Assembly: GCA_013791885.1 (NCBI GenBank)
Contig: VMSZ01000001.1
Span: 1-64,000 of the forward strand
Source: Sulfurimonas sp.
GTDB taxonomy: Bacteria > Campylobacterota > Campylobacteria > Campylobacterales > Sulfurimonadaceae
Length of the DNA: 64,000 bases
Reading direction: 5' to 3'
The position numbers and the translations under genes are program-made. Positions 34,360 to 43,273 of this stretch are shown here, piece after piece. Every line of letters begins with the position of its first letter. Within the stretch, counting starts at the first letter, position 1. The notes beneath the pieces were generated by a model. The model ran no database searches and had not been told where the DNA came from. It was given only the letters and a program-made list of their open reading frames with translations.

Positions 34360-37260
34360 ATGACAAAAGTTATGAATAATAAGCGCAGAAACTTCCTTAA
34401 AGTTTCTGGTATGACTGCGGCACTTGTTGCTTCTCAAGGCAGTCTTTTTGCAAAAACAAATGCTTTAAGTGTTGAGAACGGAAAGAATGACTATCCAAAT
34501 ACAAACTACACGGAAGATATGTATAGAAATGAATTCTCTTTTACTTATGGTAAAAAAGAAGAGCATGGTTTTGCTTACCACTGTGTAAACTGTCAAGGGA
34601 ACTGTGCGTGGGAAGTTTGGTCTCACAACGGCGTAATTACACGTGAAAATCAATCTGCTCGTTATCCGATTATCAATGCAAAAATCCCTGACTTCAATCC
34701 TCGTGGTTGTAACAAAGGTGTTCAGCATTCACAAGTAATGTACCAAAAAGATAGAATTCTTTACCCAATGATCCGTACAGGTGAGCGTGGTGAAGGTAAA
34801 TGGAAACGCGCTAGCTGGGATGAAGCTGCTGAGAAAATCTGCCAAAATATTTTTGATACTTTAACAGATCCTAAACGCGGTCCGGATAAGTTGATGGTTC
34901 ATGCAGGTACAGGTCTTTTAACTGAAGGTCGTCGTGGTTCAGTACTGCGTTTTTCTACTCAGTTAGGTGCTAACCGTATTTATCCGTCTTCTTACCTTGG
35001 AGATATGTTCTCTGGTGCTGCTATTGCTTATGGAGAAGGTAACCTTGGATGTACTTGGGACTTTATGTACACAGTAGATACTGCTGTTATGTGGGGTGGT
35101 AATCCATCTGTTTCACGTATTCCTGATGCTCACTTTGTTTGGGAAGGGAAATATAACGGAGCTAAAGTTATTGTTATTACTCCAGAGTTTAATGCGACTG
35201 CGAAGTCTGCTGACTTATGGATTCCAATTAAATCTGGTTCAGACAATATCTTAGCAATGAGTGTTATCAATGTAATTCTTAATGAAAAAATGTACAAACC
35301 GGAATTTGCAAAACTTTACACAGATTTACCTTTCTTGGTAGATGTAAAAACGCAAAAGATGATTCGCCGCAATGATTTAGAGCATACAGAAGATAAAGAA
35401 CTTCACCATAAATGGGATGAGCAATTCTACTGTATGAATGAAACAGACGGTAAGCCTTTCTTGATGCCAGGTACTGAAGGTCACGATACTCGTACACTTC
35501 GTCTACCGGCAGATGTAAAGCCATCACTTGAAGGCTCGTGGACTATTACAGATATTCACGGACACCATAGAGAAGTGACAACTGTATTTGAAATGCTGAA
35601 AAAATCTGCTGCAAAATTTGCTCCAGAAGCTACAAAAGATATTACAGGTGTTCACCCGGATACTGTAAAACAATTGGCAAAAGATATTGCTCTTCCAAAA
35701 GTTGTTGAAATTACTACGGGCTTTTCATTAAACAAATATTTCAACGGAATGATGACTATTTGGAATGTTGCATCAATTTGTGGTTTAACAGGAAGAATGG
35801 GGCCATACGGCGGTTTAAATACTGAAAATGAGTTCCAACTTTCAGGTCTTGGTGCTTTATCAGGATTTAGTGGTAAATATGCTCCTCGTTTTGGTTCAGG
35901 ATTCGTTGGTGAGTTCATGAATGGAAACGGCATGAAAACATTTGATGAATACTTTAACGATGAAGATGTTAAGCGTGCGCAAAATGGTATGAGTAAGAAA
36001 GAGTATATGGCAGTTCTGAATGAAATGCTTGAAGCTGGTAAAAATGGCGGGGACAACTTAACTAGTAAAACAGGTAATGTTGTCAAACCTTGGTGGTTGC
36101 CAACGACAGCGCTTATTGTTGCAGATTCAACTTTCAGACGTAACAAGGGTAACGAGTATCGTAAAGCGTTCTTAGGTAGAATGGATTTCTTTGCTTATGT
36201 AGACTACAGAATGAGTGAAGCTGCTCAATATGCGGATGTACTCCTTCCAGCGAAATCTCACTATGAGGTATATGATTTACGTACATCTCCGGGTTACCAC
36301 CGTTTTACAAACTTGGCTCAGCCTGTTGCTAACATCAAAAATGTTGGTGAGGCTATGGATGAGTGGAGCATGTTTACACTTTTAGCGAAAAAATTAGAAG
36401 AGATTGCAAATCGTCCTAAAAATGTTGCAAAAGCAAAAGTTAAAGATGATGTGCGTTATGCTAGACCAGGTTTTCATGACTTAACTATCTTCCATAAAGA
36501 GTATACAAATACGGATGAAGAGTCAGAAGGTGAGGGCGAAGTTTATTTAGGTACAGATAAAATGGCTGTTCAGGCTGCACTTGAAAAATGTGATCAGTAT
36601 CAGCCGTGGACTATGGAAAAAATGTATAAAATGGGTGGTTTCTTGCTTATTAATGAAAAAGCAGCTCAAACATCACCATTATATTCAGATAAGCCATACA
36701 ACTCGAATGAGGATCACTTGTATAAGTTTAAGCCACTTCATACTATGTCTGGACGTCAAACATTTTATGTTGACCATGAGATGTATATCAGAATGGGTGC
36801 TGCAACAAATACAGGTATGGAAGGAATCCGTCCACAACGTAAAGAGTATCCATATGTACTTATGACTCCGCACGCAAGATGGTCAATTCACTCAAACTAT
36901 AAAACGTCACGTACATTGTTACGTTTACAGCGTGGTGTACCTGCAATGCAGCTTAACCGTGTTGTGGCTGCTGCAAAAGGTATTAAAGATGGAGATACTA
37001 TCCGTATTTTCAATAATCTTGGTGAATTCTTTGCAATGGCAAAATTAAGTTCTTCTGCGCCGGCTGATGGTCTTGTAATGGAACATGGATGGGAACCATA
37101 CATGTATAAATTCAACAAAGGTCATAATGAAGTTGTGCCTACTTCTCTTAACTTATTAGAGATGGCAGATGGTTGGGGTCACCTGAAATTCGGTGGTCTG
37201 TGGGATGGTAATCAGTACGCATACGATGGCGCTGTTAACTACGAAAAAGCAAAAGTTTAA
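34360..37260 (+). CDS. Type II DMSO-reductase-family molybdopterin catalytic subunit
   Basis: 966 residues with a Tat signal (KRRNFLK, Arg-9/10). FeS ligands are H74-x3-C78-x3-C82 and C117 (NPRGCNKG), the His-ligated FS0 of the NarG/EbdA/SerA/DdhA/ClrA group. SYLGDMFSG provides Asp-215 as the probable Mo ligand. NPSVSRIPDAHFVWEGKYNG and TAKSADLWIPIKSGSD match the selenate/ethylbenzene/dimethylsulfide group more than cytoplasmic NarG. Electrons would pass through the next gene's four clusters to the haem subunit. Candidate reactions include (per)chlorate, selenate, nitrate or sulfur-compound redox; sequence alone does not decide. Confidence 0.85.
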   Translation: MTKVMNNKRRNFLKVSGMTAALVASQGSLFAKTNALSVENGKNDYPNTNYTEDMYRNEFSFTYGKKEEHGFAYHCVNCQGNCAWEVWSHNGVITRENQSARYPIINAKIPDFNPRGCNKGVQHSQVMYQKDRILYPMIRTGERGEGKWKRASWDEAAEKICQNIFDTLTDPKRGPDKLMVHAGTGLLTEGRRGSVLRFSTQLGANRIYPSSYLGDMFSGAAIAYGEGNLGCTWDFMYTVDTAVMWGGNPSVSRIPDAHFVWEGKYNGAKVIVITPEFNATAKSADLWIPIKSGSDNILAMSVINVILNEKMYKPEFAKLYTDLPFLVDVKTQKMIRRNDLEHTEDKELHHKWDEQFYCMNETDGKPFLMPGTEGHDTRTLRLPADVKPSLEGSWTITDIHGHHREVTTVFEMLKKSAAKFAPEATKDITGVHPDTVKQLAKDIALPKVVEITTGFSLNKYFNGMMTIWNVASICGLTGRMGPYGGLNTENEFQLSGLGALSGFSGKYAPRFGSGFVGEFMNGNGMKTFDEYFNDEDVKRAQNGMSKKEYMAVLNEMLEAGKNGGDNLTSKTGNVVKPWWLPTTALIVADSTFRRNKGNEYRKAFLGRMDFFAYVDYRMSEAAQYADVLLPAKSHYEVYDLRTSPGYHRFTNLAQPVANIKNVGEAMDEWSMFTLLAKKLEEIANRPKNVAKAKVKDDVRYARPGFHDLTIFHKEYTNTDEESEGEGEVYLGTDKMAVQAALEKCDQYQPWTMEKMYKMGGFLLINEKAAQTSPLYSDKPYNSNEDHLYKFKPLHTMSGRQTFYVDHEMYIRMGAATNTGMEGIRPQRKEYPYVLMTPHARWSIHSNYKTSRTLLRLQRGVPAMQLNRVVAAAKGIKDGDTIRIFNNLGEFFAMAKLSSSAPADGLVMEHGWEPYMYKFNKGHNEVVPTSLNLLEMADGWGHLKFGGLWDGNQYAYDGAVNYEKAKV

Positions 37261-37269
37261 GGAGCATAG

Positions 37270-38397
37270 ATGTCAAAAAGACAATTAGCAATGGTTATGG
37301 ACCTGAACAAATGTATCGGGTGCCAAACATGTACAGTTGCATGTAAAACTCAGTGGACGAACCGTAATGGCCGTGAGTATATGTACTGGAATAATGTTGA
37401 AACGTATCCGGGTACTGGTTATCCAAAAAATTGGATGGAGTTAGGTGGCGGTTTTGATGCTGCTGGTGACTTACAGCCAGGTGTTATTCCAAATCTTGAA
37501 GCAGACTACGGTGTGCCTTGGGATTACAACTATGATGCACTGCAAGGCGGAGCATCATTTGAGCCAAATGTAGAGCCTACATGGGGACCAAACTGGGATG
37601 AAGATGAAGGGGCTGGTGTTTTCCCACAAGACAACTACTTCTTCTACTTGCCTCGTATTTGTAATCACTGTACAAATCCAGGTTGTTTGAGTGCGTGTCC
37701 ACGTGATGCAATCTTCAAGCGTGAGCAAGATGGTGTTGTTTTAGTTGACTTAGACAGATGTCAAGGTTACCGTTATTGTATAGCGGGATGTCCTTACAAA
37801 AAAATCTATTTCAATCCAAAAATTTCAAAATCTGAGAAATGTATTTTATGTTTCCCAAGAATTGAGCAAGGTCTTCCTCCGGCATGTGCACAGCAGTGTG
37901 TTGGGCGTATTCGTTTTGTCGGATTCTTAGATGATGAAGAAGGCCAAGTACACAAATTGGTAAACAAATATAAAGTTGCTATCGGTCTTAGAACAGACTA
38001 CGGTACACAACCAAATGTTTACTATGTACCACCAACCGAGTCACCGGCAAAATTTGATGCTGATGGTAAGATAATTGAAGGTTCAACTCGTCTTCCGATT
38101 GAAGAACTTGAAAAACTTTTCGGTCCAGAAGTTCATGGAGCAATTAAAACTCTTAAAGCTGAGATGAAAAAACGTAAAGAGACTGGAGAGAGTGAATTGA
38201 TGGATATCTTAATTGCATACCAACACTCAGATATGTTCCGTCTTGACAATAACTATTACAACCAAGTTGCAAAAGAAAATGGTCAACATCCTTTAGCACC
38301 GGTAGATAATCGTTATATTGCTGGTAAACATACAAAAACTGGTCATGAAATGAAGTTTTTTCATGGTGGAGACATTAAAGCAGGAGGACACCATTAA
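37270..38397 (+). CDS. NarH/EbdB-like four-cluster FeS subunit
   Basis: 375 residues, no signal peptide, so probably exported as a complex by the partner's Tat signal. Cys motifs: C15-x2-C18-x2-C21-x3-C25, CNHCTNPGCLSACP, CQGYRYCIAGCP and CILC with CAQQC. In the third motif the second Cys is Tyr (W in NarH), the mark of a [3Fe-4S] cluster. So three [4Fe-4S] and one [3Fe-4S], the type II beta-subunit pattern. GRIRFVGFLDDEEGQVHKLV also matches that group. Stop overlaps the next start by 1 base. Confidence 0.92.
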   Translation: MSKRQLAMVMDLNKCIGCQTCTVACKTQWTNRNGREYMYWNNVETYPGTGYPKNWMELGGGFDAAGDLQPGVIPNLEADYGVPWDYNYDALQGGASFEPNVEPTWGPNWDEDEGAGVFPQDNYFFYLPRICNHCTNPGCLSACPRDAIFKREQDGVVLVDLDRCQGYRYCIAGCPYKKIYFNPKISKSEKCILCFPRIEQGLPPACAQQCVGRIRFVGFLDDEEGQVHKLVNKYKVAIGLRTDYGTQPNVYYVPPTESPAKFDADGKIIEGSTRLPIEELEKLFGPEVHGAIKTLKAEMKKRKETGESELMDILIAYQHSDMFRLDNNYYNQVAKENGQHPLAPVDNRYIAGKHTKTGHEMKFFHGGDIKAGGHH

Positions 38398-39593
38398 TGA
38401 AAAAATTAACTAGTACATTATTAGCAGCAGCTACTATTGCTTCGGCATTAGCAGCAGATACTGCTATCAATGCTCTTAAAGTTTCTGGGAGTCTTGATAA
38501 AGTTACTAATACGTCAGCTGTTTGGAAAGGCGCTAAGTTTTCCACTGTTACTTTGTATCCGCAAACAACTATTAAAATGAATGATAAAAATGCTAACGAG
38601 TTAAACGTAGATGCGAAGGCTGTGAAAGCAGAAGTTGCAGCTGTATACAACAAGAGTAAAATAGCATTTTTAATAAAATGGCCTGATGGGACGAAAAGTG
38701 TACAGCAAAGCGGTAAAACAGACACTTATGGTGATGGCTTCGCGGTTCAGTTTGCAAGCAATTACTCTAATCCGGCAGAACTTCCGTACATAGGTATGGG
38801 CTCTGCGGGACGTCAAGCAGTTATTCACTTACAAAAAGAAACAGCTAAAACATATGAGCCAAACGGAAATGGTAATGTTGGAACTCAAGTAAACCCTAAT
38901 CAAACAGATTTATTTGATAAAGATTTAAAAGCATTTAATAAAACTGTTGATAGTTTAGGAAATGCTGATTACGAAAGATCATTTGTAGGTGAAGGTTTCC
39001 GTTCAATGACTGAAATCAAAGACGGAAGCAGCCAATCATCTTCAAATATGACTTATGTTAAAAAAGGTTGGGCAGGTACTTTATCTCGCTCACTTAAAGA
39101 TGAATATGTAGACTTGAATGCTGCTGCTATACCTGTTGCATTTGCTGTATGGGATGGCGATAAATTAGGTCGTAATGGTCTTAAATACCTTACTTCTTGG
39201 ACTGCAGTAGTTCTTAAAAAAGGTGACGATAAATTAGTAAATGCTCTTCATGGCAAAATAGAAGGCGATGCAGCTAAAGGTAAAGAGAGTGCTCTAGCGA
39301 ATGGTTGTACAGGTTGTCATCAAATGGAAAATGCTGATGCTCCTAACCTAATGGGACCGTCTTTAACAAATATTGGCGGTTATGCTACGGCTGATTATTT
39401 AAGAGAATCTTTAGTAAACCCATCAGCGGTTGTTGTTCCTGGGTATAATAGAAATGCTCACAGCAACTACGCATGGTATAATATTGAAGACGGAAAAAGA
39501 GTTTCTACTATGCCTGATCACAGTTGGATGGAAAAAGCTGACATTGATAACATAGTTGCTTACCTTAAAACTTTAAAAGCGGAGGCTAAATAA
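38397..39593 (+). CDS. Haem b (EB_dh-type) subunit fused to a cytochrome c domain
   Basis: 398 residues with a Sec signal peptide (ends near ALA-ADT). Residues about 25-280 resemble the haem-binding gamma subunit of type II enzymes (DGFAVQFASN, PYIGMGSAGRQAVIHL, VAFAVWDGDKLGRNG). Residues about 290-398 form a cytochrome c domain with C304-T-G-C307-H308 and probable Met ligand in MPDHSW. The gamma subunit of SerABC or EbdABC normally has haem b only; the fused cytochrome would pass electrons to or from soluble periplasmic carriers. Starts with a 1-base overlap; ends with a 1-base overlap with the next gene. Confidence 0.82.
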   Translation: MKKLTSTLLAAATIASALAADTAINALKVSGSLDKVTNTSAVWKGAKFSTVTLYPQTTIKMNDKNANELNVDAKAVKAEVAAVYNKSKIAFLIKWPDGTKSVQQSGKTDTYGDGFAVQFASNYSNPAELPYIGMGSAGRQAVIHLQKETAKTYEPNGNGNVGTQVNPNQTDLFDKDLKAFNKTVDSLGNADYERSFVGEGFRSMTEIKDGSSQSSSNMTYVKKGWAGTLSRSLKDEYVDLNAAAIPVAFAVWDGDKLGRNGLKYLTSWTAVVLKKGDDKLVNALHGKIEGDAAKGKESALANGCTGCHQMENADAPNLMGPSLTNIGGYATADYLRESLVNPSAVVVPGYNRNAHSNYAWYNIEDGKRVSTMPDHSWMEKADIDNIVAYLKTLKAEAK

Positions 39594-40057
39594 TGAAAAA
39601 AATTAATTTAATCTCTTCATCAATTTTTGCTGCTCTAGTATTGGTAATGACTGCTTGCGCTTCGGATATGCCTGAGGCTTCAAAAGCGAAAGTTGCTTCA
39701 AAAACAGAGTTGCTACCTATGGAGAAACAGGGATTTTTAACAACAGCTGGGTGCGCTGCTCAAGGTGCATTCCAGGATTGTTATTTAGAGAATTATGCAT
39801 GTGGTTCTGATGGTTGTTTTGAAAAAAATGAAGCCGGTGTAATTAAAAATTTAGACATAGTGCTATATTCACACACTGAGGGAAATGCTTATAAGCTAGA
39901 TTTAACTGCTGTAAATATGGCTAATGTAGATAGTAGTATTAATCGTAATGAAGTAACTGTAATCGGTAACTACAATGCAGATACAAATACACTTGTTGCT
40001 ACAGAAATTAAACCACCACCACCACCGACGAAATCGTTCTTTAAAGGTTGTCTATAA
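39593..40057 (+). CDS. Cys-rich periplasmic lipoprotein of the molybdoenzyme operon
   Basis: 154 residues, lipobox VMTAC, so lipid-anchored at about Cys-22. The mature part has a cluster of six other Cys (TAGCAA, DCYL, YACGSDGCF, GCL), suggesting disulfides or metal binding, and a Pro-rich stretch near the end (KPPPPPTK). A 1-base overlap with the haem subunit ties it to the complex. No family recognised; possible docking or maturation factor. Confidence 0.65.
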   Translation: MKKINLISSSIFAALVLVMTACASDMPEASKAKVASKTELLPMEKQGFLTTAGCAAQGAFQDCYLENYACGSDGCFEKNEAGVIKNLDIVLYSHTEGNAYKLDLTAVNMANVDSSINRNEVTVIGNYNADTNTLVATEIKPPPPPTKSFFKGCL

Positions 40058-40058
40058 T

Positions 40059-40080
40059 CTTAAAGCCTTTGGGCTTTAAG
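40059..40080 (+). terminator. Hairpin after the molybdoenzyme structural genes
   Basis: CTTAAAGCC, loop TTTG, GGCTTTAAG: a 9-bp perfect stem right after the lipoprotein stop. It lies between the structural genes and the TorD/ferredoxin pair, so it may reduce readthrough to those maturation genes. Confidence 0.6.
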
Positions 40081-40207
40081 AGACAATCCAGGTGTTTTTC
40101 TTATAACTTCTTTTTATCCCTCACCCTAACTTTTCCTGAGTGCTTATGTGTAAGTGAAATTATGATAAAAACCCCTATCAATATTATATAAAACTGGAAT
40201 ATTATTT

Positions 40208-40783
40208 ATGAACAAAGAGTACAGACTCTATATTTACGCCTTTTTATCAAGAACAATGGCTAGCACAATTGACAAAAGATTTATTAAAGACCTACGCGAG
40301 AACAAAGATTTACTTGAAATTTTAGGTGACGATACTACTGAGTTTTTTACTCAAAACAGTGATGAATTTATTTTGGATGCGCTTAATGAAGACTTTTCTT
40401 CTATGTTTGTAATAAATACACAAGCTGTAGAGTCATTCGTATTAGATGCTAAAAATGAAACCTTGGTTGGTTTGCAAAACCCTGTTATGAACTTTTATTA
40501 TTCGCATGGGTTTGAATTAAATATGGATCAAACAGAGCTTATGGCTCCAGATCATCTTTCCATTGAACTTGCATTTATGCAAACATTAATCTTCAGAGAT
40601 GAGAAAAAGCCTCAATTGGAATTTCTGCAAGAACATCTAATGAAATGGGCTGTTCCTTACATGATTGGAATGAAAAGTATGGCGCTTACGCCTTTTTACA
40701 AAGATTTGTGTGATTTCATGGTTGAGTTTATTGTGGCGGACTATGAATACTGTTCTTCACTTGCGGAGAATAACAATGAGTAA
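40208..40783 (+). CDS. TorD/DmsD-family molybdoenzyme chaperone
   Basis: 191-residue all-helical cytoplasmic chaperone. The TorD-family motif PDHLSIELAFM is present near residue 115, along with the N-terminal YIYAFLSR. These chaperones bind the Tat signal and cofactor-free form of a molybdoenzyme; the obvious client is the catalytic subunit 2.9 kb upstream. Its 3' end overlaps the ferredoxin start by 8 bases. Client identity is inferred from position. Confidence 0.85.
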   Translation: MNKEYRLYIYAFLSRTMASTIDKRFIKDLRENKDLLEILGDDTTEFFTQNSDEFILDALNEDFSSMFVINTQAVESFVLDAKNETLVGLQNPVMNFYYSHGFELNMDQTELMAPDHLSIELAFMQTLIFRDEKKPQLEFLQEHLMKWAVPYMIGMKSMALTPFYKDLCDFMVEFIVADYEYCSSLAENNNE

Positions 40784-41861
40784 TTTAAATTTTATTCAAA
40801 AGTCTGAACTTTTTACCTATAGCGGAACAAACTGCATAAGAAATGATTATTTTCATAATGATTGTCATCTATGTGTTGATATATGCCCTGAAAATGCCTT
40901 TCACATTGTTAGAAATAAAATGACACTATTTTCAAATGAGTGTATAGAGTGTGCTGCATGTATAGGGAGTTGTCCGACTGAAGCACTTAGCATAATCAGT
41001 TTTGATCCAAATGCATATACTGCAAGTTTTAAAGAGAGTGAAGAGAAACTTCTCTCATGTAAAAAAACTACAAGCTGTCTTGGTGCGTTTGACGCGTATC
41101 ATTACAGTACAATGGCTCTTCAGGGTAGCGAAGGGCCTCTTTGTGATTTGTCACATTGTTCCGAGTGTGCTCTAAATAAAGACAAAAAAGTAGAAGAATT
41201 TATAAGATTTGAGATAGATAAAGCAAATAACTTTTTGCAGGCATGCGGAGTTGAAAGTTCCCTTTCAATTAGAGAAGAAAAACCGGAAGAAAATGCGAAG
41301 CGTATGCTCTTTAAATCTGCGTTTGCTAAAGTAAAAAACGCAGCTGCAGAAAAAGAAGTGAAAGCTCTCTCTATGACTCAGGCTTATCAAAAAAATAATC
41401 CTGGAGTTGTTCCATTAAAGTTTCTGCAGTTTAAAACTGCAATAAGAGAAAATATATCAAAAATTTCAAAAACAAGTCATAGCTCAGGCTTTGGTCTATT
41501 TACAAAAAAAGAAATTTCATTTACTGATTGTACTAATTGCGGTGATTGCAGCCAGTTTTGTCCAACTGGAGCACTGATTACTACAAGCAACAAGCAGGGA
41601 ATAAATTTTAATATTGGAAATTGTATCTCTTGCGGTATATGTAATGATATTTGTAAAACAGATGCCATTAAAGATATTGATGCTGTTGATTTGGTTGACT
41701 TTGCTTATGATCGCGGGAGTGAATTGGTCTATTATGAGATGGTAATGTGTCATGAGTGCCGATGCCCATATCCGTACCGTGGTGGAGACCCGATTTGTCA
41801 TAGATGTGCAGATTTTAAAGTTGACTTCAGTCACGTATTTACGATGGCCAAAGACCTTTAA
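40776..41861 (+). CDS. Multi-cluster 4Fe-4S ferredoxin protein
   Basis: 361 residues with several cluster motifs: CHLCVDICP and CIECAACIGSCP at the N-terminus, CTNCGDCSQFCP and CISCGICNDICK after residue 255, and a C-terminal zinc-ribbon-like pair (MCHECRCPYPYRGGDPICHRC). No signal peptide, so cytoplasmic. GGAG lies before the ATG, and the gene overlaps torD by 8 bases; a longer frame starting 66 bp upstream is discounted. It may deliver electrons or FeS clusters for maturation of the molybdoenzyme. Exact role unknown. Confidence 0.8.
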   Translation: MSNLNFIQKSELFTYSGTNCIRNDYFHNDCHLCVDICPENAFHIVRNKMTLFSNECIECAACIGSCPTEALSIISFDPNAYTASFKESEEKLLSCKKTTSCLGAFDAYHYSTMALQGSEGPLCDLSHCSECALNKDKKVEEFIRFEIDKANNFLQACGVESSLSIREEKPEENAKRMLFKSAFAKVKNAAAEKEVKALSMTQAYQKNNPGVVPLKFLQFKTAIRENISKISKTSHSSGFGLFTKKEISFTDCTNCGDCSQFCPTGALITTSNKQGINFNIGNCISCGICNDICKTDAIKDIDAVDLVDFAYDRGSELVYYEMVMCHECRCPYPYRGGDPICHRCADFKVDFSHVFTMAKDL

Positions 41862-41926
41862 AACATTTAAACGTAGCTAAAGAGTACTACGCCTAAGAGT
41901 GTAGTATCTAAAGCATTTTGCTAAAA

Positions 41927-42985
41927 TTATTTTTCTTTTTTCTCCATAGCATCTTTTGCAGATTTTATAGCACTGCCAAGTGCAGTTTTAGCAACGCTGA
42001 GGGCCTGCATACCCATTCGCTTAGCCTCTTGAGCCTTTTGAGAATTTAGAGCAGAATCAGCACTCTTAACGGCTTTTTTAGCAAAACTCGAAAATTTGTC
42101 TTTCATGACCTCTGCCGTTTCTTTAGAGAGGTGTACCAACTCATCCAAATCGTAACGCATATTTTTATTTGTTTCAAGTAAAATCGTTCTGCTGTTTTGA
42201 GAGTATTGAGATGCCTGTGTTATGATGACTTGTGAGAAGAGTGTGTCTGTCTGGTTCAAATCTTCTATGATGGTGTCATAATCTTCTATAAGTATATGTT
42301 TCGCTTCTACAGGCATAAACGCAAGTCTCTTTTTAAATCTGTCAATAGCTTTAAGCAAGCCGCTTCTCATGCCTCTGAGCGTTGCAGGAAGTATCTCATC
42401 GGCTCTTGTTGGAGTTGCTTCTGCAACCTCTATGGAAGACTGAAGGATGGTGGAGAGTATTTTTCTAATTCTTATTGTGTTGAGCGAACCTTCTTTGATT
42501 GCTTCAAATGTGATGTCTTTGATAACTTCCTGGGTCGGTTCTTTAATATCACCGTCTTTGTCTTTTTCAAGAGCGCTTATTATCGCAGATTCAACAAGTT
42601 CAGATAAAAAATCAAAAAGATCGATAGACTGGAGTTTAATTTGATGGAGTTTAAGTAAAGCTTCGTTTTGATTTGCAAGTTTTGTTTCTATTGCATTAAA
42701 AACATTGTATTTGGATTCCTGCAACTCTTCAGATTTTTTTTCCAGCTTTCTCTCAAGCTGCTCTTTTTGTGCTAAAAGTGATTCAAGTTCGTTATGCAAC
42801 GCTTTTGTCTCAAGCTCCAGCAGAGCTGTTGAAACAGTTTTCATAATATCGAAATTTAGGTCGTTTAGCGGGACATCTGCAAGCTTTGCACTTTGATTAA
42901 ATGCGTCAGAGACTCTCTCGTTTAGAGTATTGCCATTTATTGTATATGAGTTCGTAATGTCAAGTTTAAGTTTCTCTAAATCCAT
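41927..42985 (-). CDS. Hypothetical coiled-coil protein
   Basis: 352 residues, no signal peptide or membrane helix. A long coiled-coil region (about 55-115, rich in LEKKSEELQ-like heptads) is followed by a helical domain with LRGMRSGLLKAIDRFKKRL near 205 and an Ala/Lys-rich C-terminal tail (SAIKSAKDAMEKKEK). It could be a cytoskeletal-like or nucleoid-associated protein. I do not recognise a named family. Stands alone between the ferredoxin gene and the DUF493 gene. Confidence 0.6.
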   Translation of the reverse strand: MDLEKLKLDITNSYTINGNTLNERVSDAFNQSAKLADVPLNDLNFDIMKTVSTALLELETKALHNELESLLAQKEQLERKLEKKSEELQESKYNVFNAIETKLANQNEALLKLHQIKLQSIDLFDFLSELVESAIISALEKDKDGDIKEPTQEVIKDITFEAIKEGSLNTIRIRKILSTILQSSIEVAEATPTRADEILPATLRGMRSGLLKAIDRFKKRLAFMPVEAKHILIEDYDTIIEDLNQTDTLFSQVIITQASQYSQNSRTILLETNKNMRYDLDELVHLSKETAEVMKDKFSSFAKKAVKSADSALNSQKAQEAKRMGMQALSVAKTALGSAIKSAKDAMEKKEK

Positions 42986-43003
42986 TGTAAATCCTTTTTT
43001 TTA

Positions 43004-43273
43004 TTATAGTACCATTCTAATATTTTGATGCGCCTTGAGTGCTTCATAAATAAAATTTCGCTCATCTTCATTGGTAATGACCAAATCAAGATTCATGCTT
43101 ACATATTTTCCTGTTTTGCTTGCGTTTGAGTGAGTCAGCGTGTGTTCTCTCTGAAGTATAACATCATGAATCGCTTTTTGTATAGCTTCCTTTTCATAAC
43201 CAATAAGCTTGTAACTCCAAGCACACGGATAAGTAAGCTCTAGCTTCTGTGTACTATCGTTTATAATTTCCAC
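43004..43273 (-). CDS. DUF493/YbeD-like protein
   Basis: Small ferredoxin-fold protein (DUF493, E. coli YbeD). Recognised by [11 protein letters not shown] (like the family's YPcxFxxKVmG) and [20 protein letters not shown] at 43273 is chosen over the ATG at 43306 because AGGAGG lies 5 bases upstream of it and the extra N-terminus ([11 protein letters not shown]) lacks conservation. It overlaps moaC by 20 bases. About 89 aa. Function of YbeD unknown; in other bacteria it sits near lipoate genes. Confidence 0.75.
   Translation of the reverse strand: MEIINDSTQKLELTYPCAWSYKLIGYEKEAIQKAIHDVILQREHTLTHSNASKTGKYVSMNLDLVITNEDERNFIYEALKAHQNIRMVL

Noticed and set aside
35652..36146. 164-codon minus-strand open frame opposite the molybdoenzyme gene
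   Set aside because: Shadow of a recognised domain-bearing gene with no coding evidence of its own.
34360..38397. Respiratory nitrate reductase NarGH
   Set aside because: Tat signal, selenate/ethylbenzene-like motifs in the alpha subunit, and no NarI or NarJ; a haem subunit of EB_dh type plus TorD points to another type II enzyme.
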